A stretch of DNA of 20,544 nt from an uncultured Flavonifractor sp. (GTDB lineage: Bacteria > Bacillota > Clostridia > Oscillospirales > Oscillospiraceae): contig CANDFO010000041.1 of NCBI GenBank assembly GCA_947384055.1, forward strand, positions 1 through 20,544, written 5' to 3'. The translations under genes were made by a program, and so were the position numbers. Below are positions 5,660-11,980 of this stretch, piece after piece. Under the pieces are notes generated by a model that was given only the letters and a program-made list of their open reading frames with translations, did no database searches and was not told the origin of the DNA. Positions within the stretch are counted from its first letter, which is position 1. Each line of letters starts with the position of its first letter.

Positions 5660-7651
5660 CTAAGAGATATCCGCCAGCTCCAGGTATTTGTACCCCTCGC
5701 TGGCGATGTGGTCCTTGCGGCCCTGAAGGTTGTCTCCAAGCAGCAGGTCAAAAACCATGGCGGTGCGCTCCACATCCTCGGGCATGACCTTAACCATCCG
5801 TCTCGTCTCCGGATTCATGGTGGTCAGCCACATCATCTCCGGGTCGTTCTCACCCAACCCCTTGGAGCGGTTGACCGTACATTTTTTCCCGGCCAGCTCC
5901 CTGGTGAGGATATCATTTTTTTCCTTGTCCGAATAGGCAAACCAGGTCTTTTCCTTGCAGGAAATCTCGTACAAGGGAGACTCGGCGATGTAGACATAGC
6001 CCCGCTGAATCAGCGTGGGGGTAAGCCGGTAGAGCATCGCCAGAATCAGCGTGCGGATCTGAAACCCGTCCTCGTCGGCATCGGTGCAGATGACCACCTT
6101 GCTCCACCGCAGACTGCCCAGGTCAAAGGCGGCCAGGTCCTTGGCGTGACGGTCCTGGACCTCCACGCCGCAGCCCAGCACCTTCAGCAGGTCGGTGATG
6201 ATTTCACTCTTGAAAATGCGGGCGTAGTCCGCCTTCAGACAGTTGAGAATTTTGCCGCGCACGGGCATGATTCCCTGAAATTCCGCGTCCCGGGAGAGCT
6301 TTACGCTGCCCAGAGCGGAGTCGCCCTCCACAATATAGAGCTCCCGGCGGGTGGTGTCGCGGGTCCGGCAGTCCACAAACTTCTGGACCCGGTTGGAGAT
6401 GTCCACACTGCCGGTGAGCTTTTTTTTGACGTTCAGCCGGGCCCGCTCCGCGTTTTCCCGGCTGCGCTTGTTGATGAGCACCTGGTCGGCGATTTTGGCG
6501 GCGTCCGCGGGGTTTTCGATGAAGTAGACCTCCAGCTGGGCCCGGAGAAACTCCGCCATGGCCTCCTGCACGAATTTATTGTTGATCGCCTTTTTGGTCT
6601 GGTTCTCATAGCTGGTCTGGGTGGAGAAATTGCTGCTGACCAGAATCAGGCAGTCCTCCACATCGGTCCAGGTGAGCTTGCTCTCGTTCTTCTGATACTT
6701 GCCCTGGGCCTTGAGGTATCCGTCAATGGCGGAAATAAAGGCGCTTTTCATTGCCTTCTCCGGGGAGCCGCCGTGCTCCAGCCAGGAAGAGTTGTGATAG
6801 TGCTCCACCCGCTGTACCGTGTTGGAGAAGCAGAAAGAGATGCCCAGCTTCACCTTGTATTCCGGCTTATCGGCCCGGTCTCTGCCCCGGCGCTCGGCCT
6901 GCCAGAAAACGGGAGCGGTCAGGGGATTCTCTCCGGCCAGCTCCGCCACATAGTCGGCGATTCCGTTTTCATACCGGAAATCGGTGGTTTCAAAGGCGCC
7001 GCCCACCTGATTGCGGAAGCGGAAGGTAACGCCGGCGTTGACCACCGCCTGACGCTTCATCACGTCCAGATAGTAGTCAACGGGGATTTGGATGTCGGTA
7101 AAAACCTCCAGGTCGGGGAGCCAGCGGAATCTGGAGCCGGTCTTTTTCCCGTTCCAAGGGGTTTTGGAAAGTCCGCCGATATTTTGACCTTTTTCAAAAT
7201 GGAGGGTATACTCCCAGCCGTCCCGGTGGATCACCGCGTCGAAATACGCGGAGGCGTACTGGGTGGCGCAGGAGCCCAGGCCGTTGAGCCCCAGGGCGTA
7301 TTCGTAGTTGTCTCCTTCGCCGCTGCCGTACTTGCCGCCGGCATAAAGCTCGCAGAAAACCAGCTCCCAGTTGAATTTCTGCTCCGCCTCGTTCCAGTCC
7401 ACCGGACAGCCCCGCCCGAAGTCCTCCACCTCTACGGACTGGTCCTTATACCGGGTGACGATGATCAGCCCGCCGTGCCCCTCCCGCGCCTCGTCAATGG
7501 CGTTGGACAGGATTTCAAAGACCGCGTGCTCGCATCCGTCCAGCCCGTCGGAGCCGAAAATAACCCCGGGCCGCTTACGCACCCGGTCGGCCCCTTTCAG
7601 CGCGGAGATGGAGTCGTTTCCGTAATTTTTTGGGGGTGTGCTTTTAGCCAT
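5660..7651 (-). CDS. Type IIA DNA topoisomerase subunit B (ParE/GyrB family)
   Basis: 663-residue ATPase subunit of a type IIA topoisomerase. It has a GHKL ATPase domain (EILSNAIDEA near 46-55, EDFGRGCP near 76-83, LNGLGSCATQYAS near 122-134), a transducer, and a TOPRIM domain with EGDSALGS (about 442-449), MPVRGKILN, and the acidic triad TDADEDG (about 523-529). The C-terminus carries the usual SKGLGE....W motif. It would pair with a GyrA/ParC subunit to pass one duplex through another. It differs from housekeeping GyrB at several fixed places (EGDSALGSVK where EGDSAGGSAK is usual, DEDGFQIR where DVDGSHIR is usual), so it is probably the second, ParE-like enzyme found in Clostridia. The ATG at 7651 has TGAGG 7 bases upstream, while another in-frame ATG at 7657 is too close to it. 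No parC neighbour is present. Confidence 0.9.
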   Translation of the reverse strand: MAKSTPPKNYGNDSISALKGADRVRKRPGVIFGSDGLDGCEHAVFEILSNAIDEAREGHGGLIIVTRYKDQSVEVEDFGRGCPVDWNEAEQKFNWELVFCELYAGGKYGSGEGDNYEYALGLNGLGSCATQYASAYFDAVIHRDGWEYTLHFEKGQNIGGLSKTPWNGKKTGSRFRWLPDLEVFTDIQIPVDYYLDVMKRQAVVNAGVTFRFRNQVGGAFETTDFRYENGIADYVAELAGENPLTAPVFWQAERRGRDRADKPEYKVKLGISFCFSNTVQRVEHYHNSSWLEHGGSPEKAMKSAFISAIDGYLKAQGKYQKNESKLTWTDVEDCLILVSSNFSTQTSYENQTKKAINNKFVQEAMAEFLRAQLEVYFIENPADAAKIADQVLINKRSRENAERARLNVKKKLTGSVDISNRVQKFVDCRTRDTTRRELYIVEGDSALGSVKLSRDAEFQGIMPVRGKILNCLKADYARIFKSEIITDLLKVLGCGVEVQDRHAKDLAAFDLGSLRWSKVVICTDADEDGFQIRTLILAMLYRLTPTLIQRGYVYIAESPLYEISCKEKTWFAYSDKEKNDILTRELAGKKCTVNRSKGLGENDPEMMWLTTMNPETRRMVKVMPEDVERTAMVFDLLLGDNLQGRKDHIASEGYKYLELADIS

Positions 7652-7687
7652 GACCATGCCTCACAATGTGTTTAAATTGCAGCATTG

Positions 7688-7717
7688 ATCTTATCCTATT
7701 TAGCCCCGGGGTGTCAA
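7688..7717 (-). promoter_or_regulatory. Promoter of the topoisomerase gene
   Basis: Minus-strand -35 TTGACA (7712-7717, full consensus) and -10 TAAGAT (7688-7693) are 18 bases apart and lie about 36 bases before the ATG at 7651. It is divergent from the foldase promoter at 7778-7806. Confidence 0.75.
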
Positions 7718-7777
7718 GAGTCTGACGGCATCCCCAGACGGCAATTATGAATTTTCGGTAAAAGAGCGGGCTTTTCC

Positions 7778-7806
7778 TTGCCGCCGGCCGGAAAAAGAGG
7801 TATACT
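7778..7806 (+). promoter_or_regulatory. Promoter of the foldase gene
   Basis: -35 TTGCCG (7778-7783) and -10 TATACT (7801-7806) are 17 bases apart. The expected transcription start, about 7812-7814, coincides with the first base of the terminator-like hairpin at 7812-7851. Confidence 0.7.
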
Positions 7807-7811
7807 CTTAC

Positions 7812-7851
7812 CCGGAACCTCCCCTTCTCAGGGGCGTTCCGGTCTTTTTTT
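7812..7851 (+). terminator. Leader hairpin with T7 tract, possible attenuator
   Basis: CCGGAAC (7812-7818) pairs with GTTCCGG (7836-7842), and inside this CCCC (7821-7824) pairs with GGGG (7831-7834) around loop TTCTCA. A T run (7845-7851) follows directly. This has the form of an intrinsic terminator, but it lies between the promoter (7778-7806) and the RBS (AAGGAGG, 7859-7865) of the foldase gene. It could attenuate that gene, yield a short leader RNA of about 40 bases, or simply protect the 5' end. Confidence 0.6.
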
Positions 7852-7877
7852 GACGAATAAGGAGGATATGACGACCA

Positions 7878-9134
7878 ATGAACGGGAAAAAACTGTTATG
7901 CTTCGGAGCCGCCGCCGCGCTGCTGGCGAGTCTGCTGGCCGGGTGCGACGGGACGGCTCAGCCCCAGCCCACCCCGGCCCCGGACGACGTGGCGTATCAG
8001 ACCGCGGGGATCTCCCGGGACACTGTGCTCTTCACCGTAGACGGTACGGACGTTATCGCCGACGAGTATCTGTTTTGGCTGCTTAACAGCATCGGCGAGG
8101 CCCGGGACAGCGGCCGCCTGGACGGAGAGGACGGCTGGCCGGAAGAGATTGAGGGCGTACCCACTGCCGAATACCTGAAAACCCAGGCGCTGGAGACCAG
8201 CAAGCTCTATACTGTGGTGAGCAACCACGCCGCCGCCGAGGGCGTCACCCTCTCGGAGGAGGACGAGGCCAGCAACCAGTCCCAGCTGGACCAGCTGGAG
8301 CAGCAGATTTCCGCCTATTATAACGGCATGAGCCTCCAGGACTGGCTGGATGCCCAGTGCATCACGAAGGACGCCTTTCTGCGCCTGAACAACGTGTCTT
8401 TCCTAGCCCAGAACCTGGAGCAGGCCCTGGCGGAGCGGGGGGACTTGTCCGTCAGCGATGAGGAGCTGGACCGACTGGCCGATGAACTTACCGGGTGCTA
8501 TAAGGTCAAACACATTCTGCTGGCCTTCCCCAAGAGTGGAGATAGCGCCGCCCAGGGGGAGGACGGCAGTACAGGCCCCACTGACGAGGAGAAGGCCGCC
8601 CTTAAAGAAGAGGCGGACACCCTGCTGGCCCAGATCCGCGGCGCAGAGGACCCCTATGCCGAGTTTGACCGGATTATGAACGAACGCAGCGAGGACAGCC
8701 GGGATGCCGATGGCAACCTGGCCGCCCCCGACGGCTACCTTGCCTACGGCGGCCAGATGGTCTCTGAGTTTGAGGCGGGCGCCCTGGCCCTGTCGCCCGG
8801 CGGGTTCAGCGAACCCATTGAGACCGTTTACGGCTACCATATCATTCAGCGCCTGGAGATCTCTCCGGAGGAGCGTCAGGAGCTCCGGGAGATGGTGCGG
8901 CCCTACCAGCTCAACACACTGATGATGGAGCTCAACCAGCAGTGGGTGGACGCGGCGGAGGTTGTTACCACCCAGGCCTACGCGGATTTGGACCCCAAGG
9001 CCTTTTACGATAAGCTGACCGCACTGAATGAGGCCAGGGAAGCTGACCGTGCCGCTCAGGACAGCGGGACGCCCGGTGAAACCGGGACGCCTGCCGGCCA
9101 GAGCCCCGCTCCCACAGCGGCTCCCGCAGAATAA
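7878..9134 (+). CDS. Lipoprotein peptidyl-prolyl isomerase / foldase, PrsA/SurA-like
   Basis: 418-residue extracytoplasmic folding factor. The N-terminus is a lipoprotein signal: basic MNGKK, hydrophobic core, lipobox LAGC with C23 as the lipidation site. A Pro/Thr linker (about 26-36) follows, then a SurA-N-like helical chaperone region (about 50-210). A parvulin (PpiC/rotamase) domain starts at KVKHILLAF (about 210-218), is interrupted by a Gly/Ser/Asp-rich insertion, and closes with LAYGGQM....FEAGALAL...GGFSEPIET.YGYHIIQRLE. The last 40 residues are a low-complexity Ala/Pro/Gly/Thr tail. The protein should be tethered to the outer face of the membrane and assist folding of secreted proteins. 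The ATG at 7878 is preceded by AAGGAGG with a rather long spacing of 12 bases. Monocistronic, terminated at 9141-9166. Confidence 0.87.
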   Translation: MNGKKLLCFGAAAALLASLLAGCDGTAQPQPTPAPDDVAYQTAGISRDTVLFTVDGTDVIADEYLFWLLNSIGEARDSGRLDGEDGWPEEIEGVPTAEYLKTQALETSKLYTVVSNHAAAEGVTLSEEDEASNQSQLDQLEQQISAYYNGMSLQDWLDAQCITKDAFLRLNNVSFLAQNLEQALAERGDLSVSDEELDRLADELTGCYKVKHILLAFPKSGDSAAQGEDGSTGPTDEEKAALKEEADTLLAQIRGAEDPYAEFDRIMNERSEDSRDADGNLAAPDGYLAYGGQMVSEFEAGALALSPGGFSEPIETVYGYHIIQRLEISPEERQELREMVRPYQLNTLMMELNQQWVDAAEVVTTQAYADLDPKAFYDKLTALNEAREADRAAQDSGTPGETGTPAGQSPAPTAAPAE

Positions 9135-9140
9135 CAGCGA

Positions 9141-9166
9141 AAGGCGGACCCAAACGGGTCCGCCTT
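9141..9166 (+). terminator. Terminator of the foldase gene
   Basis: AAGGCGGACCC (9141-9151) and GGGTCCGCCTT (9156-9166) form a perfect 11-bp stem with loop AAAC, 6 bases after the foldase stop. The T tract is short. The 22-base core (GGCGGACCC-AAAC-GGGTCCGCC) recurs in the same orientation at 9371-9392. Confidence 0.7.
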
Positions 9167-9170
9167 AGTT

Positions 9171-9364
9171 TGTCGGAAAACTTCCCCCACGGAAAAGCCT
9201 CGCAGAGTTTTGCCGCCCGAGGGCGGCAAAATAAAGTCAAAATTGATCATTTTCGGGGACATGCGCCTCGAAAATGATCCTTCTCGGCCTGCAAGTGTGC
9301 CCAAAGGGTGCGCACGGCAGGCCGCATCCCTCTTGTCGAAAAAGGCCTCCGGCCTTTTTCGACA
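9171..9364. repeat. MITE-like palindromic intergenic repeat with TGTCG/CGACA ends
   Basis: A 194-base non-coding element starts TGTCGGAAAA and ends TTTTTCGACA, i.e. imperfect terminal inverted repeats. Inside it is almost all hairpins: 9208-9231 (11-bp stem, loop GA), 9245-9279 (11-bp stem GATCATTTTCG/CGAAAATGATC, 13-base loop), 9286-9323 (GGCCTGC/GCAGGCC) and 9332-9366 (16-bp stem, loop TCC). Its first 50 bases recur at 20494-20543 with three mismatches, and its last palindrome recurs at 100-130. No transposase is encoded. It lies between the ends of two convergent transcription units, as REP/BIME or MITE families usually do. Confidence 0.7.
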
Positions 9365-9366
9365 AG

Positions 9367-9396
9367 CTCAGGCGGACCCAAACGGGTCCGCCTGAG
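9367..9396 (-). terminator. Terminator of the eut operon
   Basis: CTCAGGCGGACCC (9367-9379) and GGGTCCGCCTGAG (9384-9396) form a perfect 13-bp stem with a 4-base loop, 8 bases beyond the eutQ stop. On the minus strand the next hairpin (9332-9366, with AAAAAGGCC/GGCCTTTTT flanks) follows at once, so two stacked terminators close the operon. Confidence 0.7.
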
Positions 9397-9404
9397 GTTC
9401 ATGT

Positions 9405-9836
9405 TCAGCCGGCAGTGCTCTGCCAGTCCGCCGGGTAGACGAAGTACAAAAACCTGGCGTGGCCCTCCACGGAAAACTGAATGCTGCTGCCCTTGGGGAT
9501 ATAGATAAGCTCCCCCGGCCCGGCGGAGATGGTCTCCCCATCAATGAGAATGCTCAGCCGCCCGCTGACCACGTAGTCCATTTCATCGTAGTTCAGGGTC
9601 CAGGGGAAGGTGGTGTCGGTCATCTCCATGATTCCCGCCCCCAGCCGCGGACTCTCCTGAAGGGTGAACAGGTCCCGCGTATAGACCCGGTCTCCGTCCC
9701 TTCCGGTATTCATGCGGTGTTCCTCCGATACCCTCAGCTCCGGAACCCGCGCCGCCCGCACACCGTGGACGCTCTCACCGCCCAGCTGCTCCAGCAGCAT
9801 CTGCCGGATGAGCTGTTCCAGCGCCTGCCTATCCAT
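9405..9836 (-). CDS. eutQ: Ethanolamine utilisation cupin protein EutQ
   Basis: 143-residue protein with a cupin fold in the C-terminal two thirds. Diagnostic EutQ stretches are FPWTLNYDEMDYVVSG, GELIYIPKGSS and the end YPADWQS. In Salmonella EutQ has been reported to have acetate kinase activity and to be needed for anaerobic growth on ethanolamine, which would turn acetyl phosphate from the PduL enzyme into ATP and acetate. The protein is much shorter than the enterobacterial form because only about 20 residues precede a linker, and those form an amphipathic helix (DRQALEQLIRQMLLEQL) like an encapsulation peptide. The ATG at 9836 follows AGGGAGG. The open frame to 9914 lies inside eutH and is rejected. 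Last gene of the operon, 8-base overlap with eutH. Confidence 0.9.
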   Translation of the reverse strand: MDRQALEQLIRQMLLEQLGGESVHGVRAARVPELRVSEEHRMNTGRDGDRVYTRDLFTLQESPRLGAGIMEMTDTTFPWTLNYDEMDYVVSGRLSILIDGETISAGPGELIYIPKGSSIQFSVEGHARFLYFVYPADWQSTAG

Positions 9837-10920
9837 GGGCCGCCTCCCTTTCTCCTCGGGTGAGGAGCATCGCAACCAGGATTCCCCCGATGCCGCCCAC
9901 CAGCTTGCCCACAATCATGGGGAGAATCATATCCGCGTCAAACCCGGCGGTGAATCCCAGATGGTCTCCAAACACAAAGGCCGCGGACACCGCAAAGGCC
10001 ACGTTGACCACCTTTCCCCGCCTGTCCATATCATGGAGCATCTGGAACATGGGGATATCGTTGGCCAGGGTTGCCACCAGTCCCGCCGCCGCCACGTCGT
10101 TCATGCCCAGCACATGGCCCAGGGCCAGCAGCGGCTTTTTAAAAACCTTGGTGATGACATGGACCAGCGGGAAGGCCCCCGCCAGCACAATGGCGATGTC
10201 CCCCACAACGGCGATGCCGTCCTCAATGGGCTTCATATCCGGAATCAGCGTCAGGGGGGTGAGCTTTTGAATGATGGCCGCCGCCAGGCCGATGGTAATG
10301 ACCGTAACCACCACTTTCCCAAAAACCTGAAAGCCCTTTACCATGCCGTTGGGAATCTTCCACAGCCCCAGGGCGATCAGGACGGCGATGAGCACAATGG
10401 GGATCAGATTGCGCAGCACCATCAACACGGGGAACCCCGCCAGCAGGCCGCCCACAAAGCTGCCCACCGGTACCGTAACCACGCCGGCCAGCACGCCGGA
10501 GGCCAGGTAGGGCCGGTCCTCCTCCCGGATAATGCCCAGGCCCACCGGAATGGTAAACACAATGGTAGCCCCCAGCATGGACCCCACGATAAGGCCCCCG
10601 AACTGCCCCGCCTCCGGGGTCTGAGCCAGCTCCTGGGCCAAAGGCGCGCCGCCCATGTCGTTGGCCAGGATGGTTCCGGCAAACATGGCCGGGTCCGCGC
10701 CCAAAAAGCGGTATACGGGCACCACCACCGGGCTCAGCAGCCGGGAGAGCACCGGAGCCAGGCAGATGATGCCTACCATAGACAGCGCCAGAGCGCCCAT
10801 GGCTGTAATGCCCTCCTCAAATTGCGCCCCCAGGCCCAGGCGGTTGCCGATGATGCGGTCCACCGCGCCTACGGCCATCAGGACCACCATCAGATATACA
10901 ATGAGCTCATTGACGGACAT
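9829..10920 (-). CDS. eutH: Ethanolamine permease EutH
   Basis: 363-residue polytopic membrane protein with about ten or eleven hydrophobic segments, matching the EutH family, which brings ethanolamine into the cell. Characteristic stretches are the N-terminal VNELIVYLMVVLMAVGAVDRI, GADPAMFAGTILANDMGG, GSMLGATIVFTIPVGLGII and the late loop LANDIPMFQMLHDM. The ATG at 10920 is chosen because AGGAG lies 7 bases before it. The ATG at 10935 would place that RBS inside the gene. It stands apart from the rest of the operon by a 176-base gap with A/T-rich sequence just upstream, so its own promoter or a processing site is possible. It is downstream-coupled to eutQ. Confidence 0.93.
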   Translation of the reverse strand: MSVNELIVYLMVVLMAVGAVDRIIGNRLGLGAQFEEGITAMGALALSMVGIICLAPVLSRLLSPVVVPVYRFLGADPAMFAGTILANDMGGAPLAQELAQTPEAGQFGGLIVGSMLGATIVFTIPVGLGIIREEDRPYLASGVLAGVVTVPVGSFVGGLLAGFPVLMVLRNLIPIVLIAVLIALGLWKIPNGMVKGFQVFGKVVVTVITIGLAAAIIQKLTPLTLIPDMKPIEDGIAVVGDIAIVLAGAFPLVHVITKVFKKPLLALGHVLGMNDVAAAGLVATLANDIPMFQMLHDMDRRGKVVNVAFAVSAAFVFGDHLGFTAGFDADMILPMIVGKLVGGIGGILVAMLLTRGEREAAHG

Positions 10921-11042
10921 GGTCGATCTCCTCATTCCTATATGACATTAATCAAATATAAGCTGAACCGGGGACCGTTCAGGGGCTTCCCGCCCATGTT
11001 CTGAGGGAAAAGGGCATGAAGTCCTTTTTGCCCGCATTTTTT

Positions 11043-11099
11043 TGAGCGCCTGTTCAAGCGCTCCAAGCGCACCGTCCGGAGATTCTAACCAGGCGCTCA
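11043..11099 (-). other. Inverted repeat upstream of eutH, overlapping a stop codon
   Basis: TGAGCGCCTG (11043-11052) and CAGGCGCTCA (11090-11099) are perfect 10-base inverted arms with 37 bases between them. One arm contains the TGA stop of the small gene at 11097-11360. On the minus strand the hairpin is followed by seven A, not T, so it is not an ordinary terminator. A weaker hairpin (GGGCA/TGCCC, 11012-11033) and a TGAAC/GTTCA pair (about 10971-10988) follow. The 176-base gap 10921-11096 has no ORF. It may be an mRNA processing or stability structure or a regulator-binding leader for eutHQ. Confidence 0.45.
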
Positions 11100-11360
11100 G
11101 GAACGCCTGCGGCCGATGCCCATTTCACGCAGGCGGCGCTCCATGGCGGTAAATTTCTGGTAGATTCCCCGGGGGGCGGTGCGGCGGTACTGCCGGTACT
11201 CCAGGCCGCCGGCCAGAACAAAGACCCGCTCCCCCCGCAGCAGAGCGGCCAGAACCTGCTCCCCCTCGGGGCTCAGGGGAATGGCCAGGGAGAGCAGGGC
11301 CATGTCCTGAAGAGGCAGCCGCGTAATCACCAGCGCGTCCCCCCGCCGCTCCAGGGTCAT
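11097..11360 (-). CDS. Small eut-operon protein, like the C-terminal part of the Eut_hyp family
   Basis: 87-residue cytoplasmic protein of unknown role. Its pattern (a strand DALVITRLPLQDMA, then SPEGEQVLAALLRGERVFVLAGGLEYRQY, then a helix TAPRGIYQKFTAMERRLREMGI) resembles, from memory, the C-terminal core of the roughly 200-residue 'ethanolamine utilization protein' family (TIGR02536/Eut_hyp) found in Firmicutes eut operons. Here the N-terminal half of that family would be missing. The ATG at 11360 overlaps the pduL stop as ATGA, so the short start is credible and translation is probably coupled. No catalytic residues can be named. Confidence 0.65.
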   Translation of the reverse strand: MTLERRGDALVITRLPLQDMALLSLAIPLSPEGEQVLAALLRGERVFVLAGGLEYRQYRRTAPRGIYQKFTAMERRLREMGIGRRRS

Positions 11361-11980
11361 ACCAGAATCAGTCCCCGGTCGCCCTTTCGGAAGCCGCAGG
11401 CATTGGCCTCATCGTAGTCGATGTGTACCGCCGCGGCAAACTTGGGGGACACCCGCACCTCCACCCCCTCAAAAACCAGCGGACGGCCCGTAAAGCAGCG
11501 CAGGCGGACCTCCTGCCCGTTTTGTACGCCGAAGCGCCCGGCGTCCTCCGGGGTCAGGTGGATATGCCGTTTGGCGGCGATAAGGCCGCGGTCCAGGCGC
11601 AGAACCCGCTCCCCGTGCCGGATGGTCAACCCGGGGGTGCTTTGAATATCTCCGGACAGGCGCACCGGAGGCGTCACCCCCAGAGCCACCGCGTCGGTGA
11701 GGGAGATCTCCACCTGGCTCTCCGAACGGACAGGCCCCAGAATGACCACGTTGTCCAGCCGCCCCTTGGGGCCCTCCAGAGTCACCCGCTCGGCGCAGAC
11801 AAACTGACCCGGCTGGGACAGGTCCTTGACCCGGTTGAGCCGGTAGCCCGCGCCGAACAGGGTCTCCATATCCCCCTGGGACAGGTGGACGTGCCGCCCG
11901 CTGGCCTCAATTTCCACGGTGAGCCGGGCCAGCAGCGCCTCCGCCAGCCGGTCCAGGCTCGTTGTGCTCACTGCGTTCAT
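11357..11980 (-). CDS. pduL: PduL-type phosphotransacylase (ethanolamine microcompartment)
   Basis: 207-residue zinc enzyme that exchanges CoA and phosphate on acetyl groups, turning acetyl-CoA from EutE into acetyl phosphate and recycling CoA inside the compartment. It has two beta-barrel PTAC repeats with the PduL histidine signatures GRHVHLS (H30, H32), KRHIHLT (H139, H141) and AAVHIDYDEANACG (H186), which are the expected metal ligands. Residues 8-20 (SLDRLAEALLARL) form an amphipathic helix typical of an N-terminal encapsulation peptide. It replaces the EutD/Pta-type enzyme of enterobacteria and in Firmicutes may be labelled eutD. The ATG at 11980 follows AAAGGCGGGG. The first 74 bases overlap eutT in another frame. 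Confidence 0.93.
   Translation of the reverse strand: MNAVSTTSLDRLAEALLARLTVEIEASGRHVHLSQGDMETLFGAGYRLNRVKDLSQPGQFVCAERVTLEGPKGRLDNVVILGPVRSESQVEISLTDAVALGVTPPVRLSGDIQSTPGLTIRHGERVLRLDRGLIAAKRHIHLTPEDAGRFGVQNGQEVRLRCFTGRPLVFEGVEVRVSPKFAAAVHIDYDEANACGFRKGDRGLILV

Noticed and set aside
5633..7675. Long plus-strand open frame of about 680 codons
   Set aside because: It is the antisense shadow of the topoisomerase gene. No motifs and no RBS, while the minus strand has full GHKL and TOPRIM signatures.
7896..9240. Minus-strand open frames opposite the foldase
   Set aside because: Shadows. The plus frame has a lipobox, parvulin motifs, promoter and RBS.
9141..9396. CRISPR array
   Set aside because: Repeats are palindromes of different sequence without regular spacing or constant repeat length, and there are no cas genes.
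9837..9914. Upstream extension of eutQ
   Set aside because: It lies wholly within eutH, while ATG 9836 has an AGGGAGG RBS and gives a sensible N-terminal helix.
9712..11004. Plus-strand open frame of about 430 codons opposite eutH/eutQ
   Set aside because: His/Gln-rich shadow of hydrophobic codons on the other strand. EutH and EutQ are clearly coded on minus.
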